This document shows positions 27,307-38,484 of a stretch of DNA of 64,000 nt, in pieces. Numbering within the stretch: the stretch's first letter is position 1; the number at the start of each line of letters is the position of its first letter. Location of the stretch: assembly GCA_014649355.1 (NCBI GenBank), contig BMSW01000018.1:1-64000 (forward strand), in the 5' to 3' direction. Position numbers and translations under genes: made by a program. The notes under the pieces were generated by a model. It was not told where the DNA came from. It was given only the letters and a program-made list of their open reading frames with translations, and searched no databases. The stretch is from Streptomyces althioticus (GTDB lineage: Bacteria > Actinomycetota > Actinomycetes > Streptomycetales > Streptomycetaceae).

Positions 27307-29544
27307 ATGTCCCACGACGGCATCGCCCCGCGCGCGGTCCTGCGCTCGGTCGCCTTCCTCACCGCCGGCATGCTCACGGTGCCCGTTCTGGCCGGATGCG
27401 GTTCCGACGATCCCGCGGGCGAGCCCCTCGCGGGCGCGGACACCGCGGGCGCGGACCGGTCCGACATCGCCGACGGCGGGACCCTGCGCTGGGCCGTGGA
27501 CACCGTCCCGGACACCCTGAACACCTTCCAGGCGGACGCCGACACCACCACCGCCCGGATCGCCGAGGCCGTCCTGCCGTCGATGTACCGCACGGACGAA
27601 CGGGGCCGGGCCGTGCGCAACGCCGACTACCTGGCCTCCGCCGAGGTCGTCGACACCGAGCCCAAGCAGGTCGTCGTCTACCGGCTCGCCCAGCAGGCCG
27701 TCTGGAGCGACGGCCGGGAGATCGGCGCCGCCGACTTCGCCGCCCAGTGGCGCGCCCTGTCCGGCAAGGACACCGCCTACTGGACCGCCCGCAACGCCGG
27801 CTACGACCGCATCGAGAAGGTCGAGCGGGGCAAGAACGACCTCGAGGTCAAGGTCACCTTCGGCCGCCCCTACGCCGACTGGAAGTCGTTGTTCAGCCCG
27901 CTCTACCCCAAGGAGGTCATGGGCACCCCGGACTCCTTCAACGACGGGGCGCGCAAGAAGCTCAAGGTCACGGCCGGGCCGTTCACGGTGGACAAGGTGG
28001 ACACCAAGGAGGACGAGGTCGTCCTCGCCCGCAATCCCCGCTGGTGGGGCGACCCCGCCAAGCTGCAGAAGATCGTCCTGCGCGCCGTGCCGCACGACAA
28101 GCGCGTCTCCGCCCTCAGCGACGGCACCCTCGACCTGGCCGAGATCGACCCCGAGGCCGCCCGGCGCATCACGGTCGCCGCCCTCCCGCAGGAGGAGAAC
28201 ACGCCCCTGATGGGCCCCGAGGCCGACCGCTCCGCCGCGGACGCGCTGCGCTCCTGGGCGGTCGCCAACGGCTCCGACGAGGACGCCGCCGACGAGGAGG
28301 TCTCCGCCCGCAAGAAGCTGCGCAAGAAGGCGGAGAAGTACGCACGGCAGCAGAAGGCGCTCGGCGGCTTCGAGGTGCGCAAGTCCCTGGAGCCCGCCTA
28401 CACCCAGCTCGCCCTGAACGGCGCCGAGGGCCCCCTGTCCGACGAGCGGGTCCGCAGGGCCGTGGCCCGCGCCCTGGACCGCGAGGACATCGCCGGGACC
28501 GTGCTGAAGCCGCTCGGCCTGCCCGCCGAGCCCGTCGGCAGCCACCTCGCGCTGTCCGGCCAGGCCGCCTACGCCGACAGCAGCGGAGCCCTCGGCAAGC
28601 CGGACGCCAAGGAGGCCCGGGCGCTCCTCTCGGACGCCGGGTGGGTGCCGGGCGGCCCGGTCGAGGAGGAGAAGAAGGACACGAAGAAGGACGAGGGCGA
28701 GGAGGCGGCCGGCTCCGAGGCGGACAAGGAGGGCAAGGAGGACACGAAGGGCTCGGGCGGCTCGGAGGACTCCGACGACGGCGACGACGGCACGTACATC
28801 GTCGGCGAGGACGACGGCAAGAACCACGGGACGGGCGACGGCAAGGCCCCGCACGACTCCGGCACCGGCACCGGTCAGCTCAAGCAGGGCGGCGCCCCCG
28901 CGGGCGCCTACGCCCCCAAGGGCACCGCGGCCCCCGCCCGCGCCGACACCGCCCCGGTCGCCAAGGACGGCAAGGCGCTGGTGCTGCGGTTCGTGCTGCC
29001 GTCGGGGCCGGGCTCGAAGGCCCTGGAGACGGTGGCCGGCCGGATCGCGGCGATGCTGGAGAAGATCGGCATCCGCACCGACATCTCCAAGGTCGACGAC
29101 GACAGCTACTTCAAGGACCACATCGCGTCCGGCGACTTCGACCTGGCCCTCTACTCCTGGCCCGCGACCGCCTTCCCCGCCACCGACGCCCGCCCGGTCT
29201 ACTCCAAGCCGGTCCCGGCCGCCGACGGCTCGCTCAACGTGGAGCAGAACTGGACCCGGGTCGGCACCGACCAGGTCGACCAGCTCTTCGACCAGGCCAT
29301 CGCCACCCTCGACGACTCCGAGCGCCGCGACCTGATCCGCAAGGCCGACTCCCGGATCTGGGCGGCGGCCGGCTCCATCCCCCTCTACCAGCGCCCGCAG
29401 CTGGTCGCGGCCCGCAAGAACCTCGCCAACGCCGGCGCCTTCGGCTTCGCCACCCCCGTCTACGAGGACATGGGCTTCCTGAAGAAGTCGGCGCAGGGCC
29501 CGGAGGGCTCACCGGCGTCGAAGAAGGGCGGGTCCGGGAGCTGA
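27307..29544 (+). CDS. oligopeptide-binding lipoprotein (SBP_bac_5) with charged linker insertion
   Basis: 745 residues. The signal peptide ends in the lipobox LAGC (about residues 27-30), so it is a lipoprotein outside the membrane. The fold is a family 5 extracellular solute-binding protein: DGGTLRWAVDTVPDTLN at the front, NPRWWGDPAKL in the middle, and FDLALYSWPATAFPATD near the end. Between about residues 455 and 560 lies a Glu/Lys/Asp/Gly-rich insert that the family lacks. The protein is therefore about 200 residues longer than usual. No permease or ATPase is adjacent in the same transcript; it may use the BldK or the second importer. The ATG at 27307 has GGAGG upstream. Confidence 0.88.
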   Translation: MSHDGIAPRAVLRSVAFLTAGMLTVPVLAGCGSDDPAGEPLAGADTAGADRSDIADGGTLRWAVDTVPDTLNTFQADADTTTARIAEAVLPSMYRTDERGRAVRNADYLASAEVVDTEPKQVVVYRLAQQAVWSDGREIGAADFAAQWRALSGKDTAYWTARNAGYDRIEKVERGKNDLEVKVTFGRPYADWKSLFSPLYPKEVMGTPDSFNDGARKKLKVTAGPFTVDKVDTKEDEVVLARNPRWWGDPAKLQKIVLRAVPHDKRVSALSDGTLDLAEIDPEAARRITVAALPQEENTPLMGPEADRSAADALRSWAVANGSDEDAADEEVSARKKLRKKAEKYARQQKALGGFEVRKSLEPAYTQLALNGAEGPLSDERVRRAVARALDREDIAGTVLKPLGLPAEPVGSHLALSGQAAYADSSGALGKPDAKEARALLSDAGWVPGGPVEEEKKDTKKDEGEEAAGSEADKEGKEDTKGSGGSEDSDDGDDGTYIVGEDDGKNHGTGDGKAPHDSGTGTGQLKQGGAPAGAYAPKGTAAPARADTAPVAKDGKALVLRFVLPSGPGSKALETVAGRIAAMLEKIGIRTDISKVDDDSYFKDHIASGDFDLALYSWPATAFPATDARPVYSKPVPAADGSLNVEQNWTRVGTDQVDQLFDQAIATLDDSERRDLIRKADSRIWAAAGSIPLYQRPQLVAARKNLANAGAFGFATPVYEDMGFLKKSAQGPEGSPASKKGGSGS

Positions 29545-29563
29545 CCGGAACGGCCGGAGACGC

Positions 29564-29604
29564 GACGCGGCCCGGCGCCCCCACCAGGGGCGCCGGGCCG
29601 CGTC
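29564..29604. terminator. bidirectional terminator between the lipoprotein and typA
   Basis: A perfect 18-bp stem (29564-29581 with 29587-29604) with a five-base loop, CACCA. It lies between the convergent stops at 29544 and 29623. Confidence 0.8.
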
Positions 29605-29622
29605 ACGTGCGCGGTGCGGTGA

Positions 29623-31539
<1,917 letters not shown>

Positions 31540-32030
31540 GAAAGGCGTACTCCCGGAGGTGGTGAAGGTTGCCCGCCGCAGACGTCTGTGGTGCGAGGGC
31601 CCTGCCGGGCTGGACACGCCTCGGCCTGCCTCCATGGTACGGGCCCGCCAGTACGTGTGCCCGCGCCCGCCGGGGGCCGGGGTCCGGGGCCGCCGGGGCC
31701 CCGGGGGCGGGGGACGTCTCCGGGCGGTCGCACGTGCTTCCGGCAAACGCAACATCTCGTTCGCATATCGGTGCTCGCGCATGCGGGTTTCGGACATGTA
31801 AACCGAAAACGCGCACCTAATGTCCGGATTGTCGAATTCCATTCAGAGGTGTCAAGCGCGCGCAGGTGTCGATCTCTGCAATATTTCCTCAAAAAAACGA
31901 CGGTAGGGAGATCCCTATGTCGTACGCCCTTGACGCGCGTTGAGTCTCTTGGCGAAAGTTCCCCCAAACCGCAGAACCTGCCGGTATCTGCGCTGCGCTC
32001 AACTCTCCAACCCCCCGGGGGACGAACACG
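31540..32030. promoter_or_regulatory. promoter region between typA and the bldK operon
   Basis: About 490 bases with no gene. It includes the AT-richest stretch in this part of the window (around 31740-31930, with AATATTTCCTCAAAAAAACG at 31880-31899). The palindrome at 31904-31917 lies in it. Frames on the minus strand (31889-32263) overlap bldKA and are not genes. Confidence 0.5.
31904..31917. promoter_or_regulatory. palindrome upstream of bldK
   Basis: TAGGGA-GA-TCCCTA has perfect 6-base arms and lies about 115 bases before bldKA, right after an A-run. It is a good candidate operator for the developmental control of bldK. Confidence 0.5.
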
Positions 32031-33071
32031 ATGACCAGTCCAACTAAGGCTGAGGACTCCGGGTCCGCGGCTGTCTTGGACCCTGAGCTCACGGCGACCA
32101 CCGATGTTGCCAAGGGCGAGAAGCAGCCCGAGGGCCGTTCCCCCGGCCAGTTGATGTGGCAGCGCTTCAAGCGCGACCGTACCGGAGTCGTCTCCGCGTG
32201 TGTGGTCATTTTCTTCTTCGTGGTGGCCGCGCTCGCGCCGGTGATCTCCAAGCTGTACGGCAAGGACCCCTACACGCTGTACAGCCAGGAGCCCGAGTAC
32301 CCGTTCCTGCTCGACGACTTCGGTATGCCGAGCGGTGACTTCGGTGGCATCTCGGGCGACTTCTGGTTCGGTGTGGAGCCCAGGCTCGGCCGCGACGTGT
32401 TCAGCATGCTGGTGTACGGAATGCGGACGTCGCTGTACATGGCCGTGCTCGTCACGCTCCTGAGCGTGGTCACGGGTGTGATCATCGGCATGGTCGGCGG
32501 CTACTTCGGCGGCCGCGTCGACTACTGGATCGGCCGGGTGACGGACTTCTTCCTGGGCTTCCCCCAGCAGCTGTTCTTCATCGCCTTCATGCCGATCGTC
32601 ACCGCGATGTTCGTCGACCCGCAGGACGAGACCCCCACCTACCTGCGGGCCGTGGCGATCATCTTGGTGATGTGGTTCCTCGGCTGGATGGGCCTGGCCC
32701 GTCTGGTGCGCAGCTCCGTGCTGTCGCTGAGGGACCGTGAGTTCGTCGAGGCGGCCAAGGTGTCCGGCGCCCCTCCCGGCCGCATCGTGCGCAAGGAGAT
32801 CCTGCCGAACATCGTCACCCCGATCCTGGTGCAGGCCACGTACATCCTGCCCAGCACGATCCTGACCATCGCCTTCCTCTCCTTCATCGGTGTCGGCTTC
32901 GTCGAGCCGACCCCCGACTGGGGCCGCATGTTCAAGGTCGGCACCGAGGTGTACGAGCAGGACCCGATGTTCCTGCTCTTCCCCGGAGCGGCGCTGGTGA
33001 TCTTCGTACTCGCCTTCAACCTTCTCGGAGACTCCGTCCGGGACGCATTCGACCCCAAGACCGGACGCTGA
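32031..33071 (+). CDS. bldKA: oligopeptide ABC permease subunit BldKA
   Basis: 346 residues of the DppC/OppC type. A polar N-terminal 45 residues precede a first membrane helix (GVVSACVVIFFFVVAAL), a large outer loop and then five further helices. The EAA loop near RDREFVEAAKVSGAPPGRIV contacts the ATPases. Gene order permease-lipoprotein-permease-ATPase-ATPase matches the Streptomyces coelicolor bldK operon. BldK imports an extracellular oligopeptide signal needed for aerial growth and also other peptides. The ATG at 32031 is preceded by GGGGGAC. Symbols follow the coelicolor order and should be read as assignments by context. Confidence 0.9.
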   Translation: MTSPTKAEDSGSAAVLDPELTATTDVAKGEKQPEGRSPGQLMWQRFKRDRTGVVSACVVIFFFVVAALAPVISKLYGKDPYTLYSQEPEYPFLLDDFGMPSGDFGGISGDFWFGVEPRLGRDVFSMLVYGMRTSLYMAVLVTLLSVVTGVIIGMVGGYFGGRVDYWIGRVTDFFLGFPQQLFFIAFMPIVTAMFVDPQDETPTYLRAVAIILVMWFLGWMGLARLVRSSVLSLRDREFVEAAKVSGAPPGRIVRKEILPNIVTPILVQATYILPSTILTIAFLSFIGVGFVEPTPDWGRMFKVGTEVYEQDPMFLLFPGAALVIFVLAFNLLGDSVRDAFDPKTGR

Positions 33072-33172
33072 TCGTCCATTGGTGGGTGGGGGAGCTGCCG
33101 CCCCCGGCCGGGCTACCGGACTGTCAGGCAGCAACTCGTGGACAACTATCGACAGGTAGGTGCATCGGCATC

Positions 33173-34972
33173 ATGAAGCCCATCAGAACGCGTACCGCGC
33201 GCGCCATCGCCGTGGCCATCGTGGCGGGGTCCCTGACCCTGACCGCTTGCTCCGGCAGCGACAACGGTGGCGGCAAGGAGAGCGACGCGAAGTCCCAGAA
33301 GGACGCCGCCGAGCAGCAGGACCCTGTCGTCTACGGCGACGCGGCCGCGTCGACCGGCCCGGCGAAGGACGTCGCGGGCGCCAAGCCCGGCGGCTTCATC
33401 AACGTCTACATGCAGTCGGACCTGTCCCACATGGACCCGGGTCAGATCTACGTCAGCGACGCCGGCCAGTTCTCCAACCTCATCCACCGAGGCCTGACGA
33501 ACTACCAGGAGGACGCCGAGGGCAACCTCACCGTCGTCGGTGACATCGCCACCGACGCCGGCCAGTCCTCCGAGGGCGGCAAGGTCTGGACGTACAAGCT
33601 CAAGGACGGCATCAAGGACGAGGACGGGAACCCGATCACCTCGGCCGACGTCCGCCACACCATCGAGCGTCTGTACTCGAAGGTCATCTTCGACGGCCCG
33701 ACGTTCGTCCAGTCCTGGCTCTCCGGCAGCGACTACCGCAAGGCGCTGCCCGACGGCCCGTACAAGGGCAAGCACCTGCCGGACACCGTTCTCGAGACGC
33801 CGGACGACAAGACCGTCGTCTTCAAGTTCAGCCAGCCGCGTCCTGACCTGCCGCAGGCCCTGGCCATGGCCGGCTACTCCATCGTGCCCGCCAAGCAGGA
33901 CACGAAGGCGAAGTACGACAAGGCCCCCGCGGCCCTCGGCCCGTACAAGATCGCCGAGTACAAGCCGGGCAAGTCCATGAAGCTGGTCAAGAACGACCAG
34001 TGGGACCCGAAGACCGACGCCGTGCGCCACCAGTACGTGGACGGTTGGAACTTCAGCAGCACGGTCTCCCAGCCCAGCCAGACCAAGCGTCTGATCTCGG
34101 ACCAGGGCGAGGCCAAGAACGCCATCCAGTTCACCGACTCGGTGGACCCGGCGCAGATGGCCGACGTGGTCACCAACGCGGAGACCAAGAAGCGCACCAT
34201 CGCGGGCTACCAGCCGTACGTGTGGCAGCTCACCTTCAACCTGGACCGCATCAAGGACAAGAAGGTCCGCGACGCGATCACCTACGCGATCCCGAACCAG
34301 TCCATGGTTCAGGCGGACGGTGGCCGCTACGGCGGTGAGGTCGCCGGCGGTCTGCTCGCCCCGACCCTGCCCGGCTTCGACGCCACGTACGACCCGTTCG
34401 GCAAGCTGAAGAAGCCCAACGGTGACCCGGAGAAGGCCAAGGAGCTGCTGAAGGAGGCGGGCTTCAAGGAGGGCACGAAGATCACCTACGCCTACTCCAA
34501 CACGCCGCGCGGCCAGGCGCAGCAGGTCATCCTGAAGGACGCCCTGGAGAAGCTCGGCTTCGACGTCCAGTCGAAGGAGATCGACCGCGCCAGCTTCTAC
34601 GAGCAGGTCGGCAAGCTCAACAACCCGTACGACCTCTACATGACCGGCTGGGGCCAGGACTGGCCGTCCCCGTCCACGGTCATCACCCCGGTCTACGACG
34701 GTGAGCTGGTCGCCGACGGTGCGTCGAACTACTCGCACATCAACGACAAGCAGGTCAACGAGCTCATCCAGAAGGCCCTGACGCAGGAGCCCGAGGAGGC
34801 GGCCAAGACCTGGGAGCAGGCCCACCACCGCATCGTGGAGGAGATCAACCCGGCTGCCCCGGTCTACTACTCGAAGCAGCTCCAGCTCTACGGGTCGAAC
34901 ATCGGTGGCGCTCGGTACAGCACCGAGTCGAGCTACATCAACATCACCGACCTGTACCTGAAGCAGCCGTAA
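33173..34972 (+). CDS. bldKB: oligopeptide-binding lipoprotein BldKB
   Basis: 599 residues. The signal peptide ends with lipobox LTAC (about 24-27), followed by a Gly/Asn/Lys-rich linker. It is a family 5 solute-binding protein (GGFINVYMQSDLSHMDPGQ, then FSQPRPDLPQAL and NDQWDPKTD). It captures oligopeptides at the cell surface for the BldKA/BldKC pore. It lies 101 bases after bldKA and is followed by a stem-loop before bldKC, which may favour higher expression of the binding protein. The ATG at 33173 begins MKPIRTRTARA, a typical signal-peptide start; the upstream ribosome binding site is poor. Confidence 0.93.
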   Translation: MKPIRTRTARAIAVAIVAGSLTLTACSGSDNGGGKESDAKSQKDAAEQQDPVVYGDAAASTGPAKDVAGAKPGGFINVYMQSDLSHMDPGQIYVSDAGQFSNLIHRGLTNYQEDAEGNLTVVGDIATDAGQSSEGGKVWTYKLKDGIKDEDGNPITSADVRHTIERLYSKVIFDGPTFVQSWLSGSDYRKALPDGPYKGKHLPDTVLETPDDKTVVFKFSQPRPDLPQALAMAGYSIVPAKQDTKAKYDKAPAALGPYKIAEYKPGKSMKLVKNDQWDPKTDAVRHQYVDGWNFSSTVSQPSQTKRLISDQGEAKNAIQFTDSVDPAQMADVVTNAETKKRTIAGYQPYVWQLTFNLDRIKDKKVRDAITYAIPNQSMVQADGGRYGGEVAGGLLAPTLPGFDATYDPFGKLKKPNGDPEKAKELLKEAGFKEGTKITYAYSNTPRGQAQQVILKDALEKLGFDVQSKEIDRASFYEQVGKLNNPYDLYMTGWGQDWPSPSTVITPVYDGELVADGASNYSHINDKQVNELIQKALTQEPEEAAKTWEQAHHRIVEEINPAAPVYYSKQLQLYGSNIGGARYSTESSYINITDLYLKQP

Positions 34973-34989
34973 GCCCTCAGTTCGGCTGA

Positions 34990-35027
34990 CCGCGGGGGTG
35001 TGCGCCAGGCGGAGCACACCCCCGCGG
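34990..35027 (+). promoter_or_regulatory. intra-operon stem-loop between bldKB and bldKC
   Basis: A perfect 14-bp stem (34990-35003 with 35014-35027) with a ten-base loop, lying 15 bases after the bldKB stop. It can act as a partial terminator or an RNA stabiliser that makes the binding protein more abundant than the permeases. Confidence 0.65.
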
Positions 35028-35076
35028 ACGGTACCCCTCACCTGCCGCCGCGTTTCGAAGAGAGCATCCACCCGCC

Positions 35077-36054
35077 ATGCTTCAGTTCCTCATCCGCAGG
35101 CTGACCGGCGCCGTCGTCATCATGTTTTTGATCGGCGCCTTCACGTTCTTCCTGTTCTACACAGTTCCTCAGGACTTCGCTGCGCTGTCCTGCGGCAAGA
35201 ACTGCTCGCCCCAGAACCTCGCGGTGATCCGCGAGAACCTGGGCCTGGACAAGCCCCTGCCCACCCAGTTCTGGGAGTTCATGTCGGGCATCGTGGCCGG
35301 CCGCGACTTCCCGCAGGGGCACTGCTCCGCGCCGTGCCTGGGTATCTCCTTCGAAAGCGGCGAGTTCGTCTGGGACTCCATCATCGACCGCTTCCCGCTG
35401 ACGCTGTCGCTGACCGTCGGCGGTCTCGTGATCTTCCTGATCCTGGGCCTCGGCTCGGGTCTGCTGGCCGCCTGGAAGCGCGGCACCGTCGTCGACAAGA
35501 TCGTCAGCGGCACCTCGATCGTGCTCAGCTCCTTCCAGATCTACCTGCTCGGCCCGATCGTCCTCGGCCTGCTGGTCTACAGCACGGGCATCATGGACTT
35601 CCCGAAGGAGCACAGCTTCACCGAGGAGCCCGGAGCCTGGTTCCTGGGGCTGCTCATCCCCTGGGTGGTCATGGCCACCATCTTCACCGCGCAGTACACC
35701 CGTATGTCCCGCTCGACGATGATCGAGCAACTCCAGGAGGAGCACGTCCGCACCGCGCGTGCCAAGGGCATGAAGCAGAGCTACGTCTTCTTCCGGTACG
35801 CCTGGCGCGGCTCCCTGATCCCGATCGTCACCATCCTCGGCATGGACCTCAGCGCCCTGCTGTCCGGCGCGGTGGTCACCGAGTTCACCTTCGACCTGGC
35901 CGGCATCGGCCGTCTCGCGGTGGACTCGTCGCTGACGAAGGACCTGCCGGTGACCATGGGTGTCATGCTGTTCGGAGCCTTCTTCATCCTGCTCCTGAAC
36001 ATCCTCGTCGACCTCGCCTACGCGTACATCGACCCGCGCGTACGGCTCAGCTAG
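35077..36054 (+). CDS. bldKC: oligopeptide ABC permease subunit BldKC
   Basis: 325 residues of the DppB/OppB type, with six membrane helices. The first (TGAVVIMFLIGAFTFFLFYT) starts at residue 9. The EAA loop is EEHVRTARAKGMKQ. A large periplasmic-side loop with cysteines (SCGKNCSPQN) follows helix 1, as in many actinobacterial OppB proteins. It forms the pore with BldKA. The ATG at 35077 follows the stem-loop by 49 bases. The next gene starts 10 bases after the stop. Confidence 0.9.
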   Translation: MLQFLIRRLTGAVVIMFLIGAFTFFLFYTVPQDFAALSCGKNCSPQNLAVIRENLGLDKPLPTQFWEFMSGIVAGRDFPQGHCSAPCLGISFESGEFVWDSIIDRFPLTLSLTVGGLVIFLILGLGSGLLAAWKRGTVVDKIVSGTSIVLSSFQIYLLGPIVLGLLVYSTGIMDFPKEHSFTEEPGAWFLGLLIPWVVMATIFTAQYTRMSRSTMIEQLQEEHVRTARAKGMKQSYVFFRYAWRGSLIPIVTILGMDLSALLSGAVVTEFTFDLAGIGRLAVDSSLTKDLPVTMGVMLFGAFFILLLNILVDLAYAYIDPRVRLS

Positions 36055-36064
36055 GAGAAACACC

Positions 36065-37126
36065 GTGACCACACTGACCAAGACCGAAGGCGAGAAGGCC
36101 CCGACCGGGCCCGACTCCTTCCTCTCGGTCCGCGACCTGCGGGTGCGGTTCTCCACCGAGGACGGCATCGTCAAGGCGGTCGACGGGCTGTCCTTCGACG
36201 TCGAGCGCGGCAAGACCCTGGGCATCGTGGGCGAGTCGGGTTCCGGCAAGTCCGTGACCAACCTGACCGTCCTCGGGCTGCACAACCCCAAGACCAGCAC
36301 GGTCGAGGGCGAGATCCTCCTCGAGGGCCAGGACCTGGTGACCACTCCTGAGAAGGAGATGGAGAAGCTCCGCGGCAACAAGGTCGCGATGATCTTCCAG
36401 GACCCGCTGACGGCGCTCTCGCCGTACTACACGGTGGGCCGTCAGATCGCCGAGCCGTACATGAAGCACACCGGCGCCTCCAAGAAGGAGGCCCGGGACC
36501 GGGCCATCGAGATGCTCACCAAGGTCGGCATCCCGCAGCCCAAGACCCGCGTGGACGACTACCCGCACCAGTTCTCCGGCGGTATGCGCCAGCGCGCCAT
36601 GATCGCCATGGCCCTGGTCTGCGACCCGGACCTGCTGATCGCGGACGAGCCGACCACCGCCCTCGACGTGACCGTCCAGGCCCAGATCCTCGACCTGCTC
36701 AAGGACCTCCAGCAGGAGTTCGGGTCGGCGATCATCTTCATCACCCACGACCTCGGCGTCATCTCCGACATGGCCGACGACCTGCTGGTGATGTACTCCG
36801 GCCGGGCCGTGGAGCGCGGCAGCGTCCGCGAGGTGCTGCGCGCGCCGCGCCACCCCTACACCTGGGGACTGCTCAGCTCGATGCCGCGCCTTGGCGGCAG
36901 CACTTCGCAGCCCCTGATGCCGATCCCCGGCTCGCCGCCCAGCCTGCTCAACCCGCCGTCCGGCTGCCCGTTCCACCCCCGCTGCACGTTCAAGGACCAG
37001 GTGTCGGGCGACCGCTGCAGCACCGAGCGGCCCGCGCTGGGCGAGGGACGCGCCAGTGCCTGCCACCTGACGGCGGAGCAGAAGCAGACCATATTCATCG
37101 ACACGATCCAGCCCCGGCTGCGCTAG
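36065..37126 (+). CDS. bldKD: oligopeptide ABC transporter ATP-binding subunit BldKD
   Basis: 353 residues of the OppD/DppD type. Walker A is GESGSGKSV, the signature is FSGGMRQRAM and Walker B is LLIADEPTTALD. The C-terminal oligopeptide-transporter extension has the cysteine motif GCPFHPRC and further cysteines (DRCSTE, ACHL), which in relatives bind an iron-sulfur cluster. It powers peptide import. The GTG at 36065 follows AGGAG by seven bases. Confidence 0.93.
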   Translation: MTTLTKTEGEKAPTGPDSFLSVRDLRVRFSTEDGIVKAVDGLSFDVERGKTLGIVGESGSGKSVTNLTVLGLHNPKTSTVEGEILLEGQDLVTTPEKEMEKLRGNKVAMIFQDPLTALSPYYTVGRQIAEPYMKHTGASKKEARDRAIEMLTKVGIPQPKTRVDDYPHQFSGGMRQRAMIAMALVCDPDLLIADEPTTALDVTVQAQILDLLKDLQQEFGSAIIFITHDLGVISDMADDLLVMYSGRAVERGSVREVLRAPRHPYTWGLLSSMPRLGGSTSQPLMPIPGSPPSLLNPPSGCPFHPRCTFKDQVSGDRCSTERPALGEGRASACHLTAEQKQTIFIDTIQPRLR

Positions 37127-37141
37127 GGAGAGATCCGAGAC

Positions 37142-38266
<1,125 letters not shown>

Positions 38267-38295
38267 CCCCTTCCTTCGAAGGACGCACGGCCCCG

Positions 38296-38334
38296 AGGAC
38301 CGGGGGCGGGAGGACACCTCCCGCCCCCGGTCCT
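38296..38334 (+). terminator. terminator of the bldK operon
   Basis: A perfect 18-bp stem (38296-38313 with 38317-38334), with the three-base loop ACA, followed by TTCGCG. It lies 30 bases after the bldKE stop. Confidence 0.85.
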
Positions 38335-38484
38335 TTCGCGTGCCCTCCCCGGTCGTTCCCCGCGCCCCCCGCCGTGCGCCCGTCCGGTGGATCTTGCGCC
38401 CCGTACGGCCCCTGCGGGCGTGCGCGCCGGGGCCCGCGCTTCCAGGCTGACCCGGTAAGGGACCCGGGTACGAGGAGGCACCCC

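Noticed and set aside
31955..31965. TGGCGAAAGT near bldK as an AdpA site.
   Set aside because: It differs from the consensus I recall at two defining positions, so it is not supported.
33146..35071. A 641-codon frame opposite bldKB.
   Set aside because: Antisense shadow; the plus strand has a clear lipoprotein with signal peptide and family motifs.
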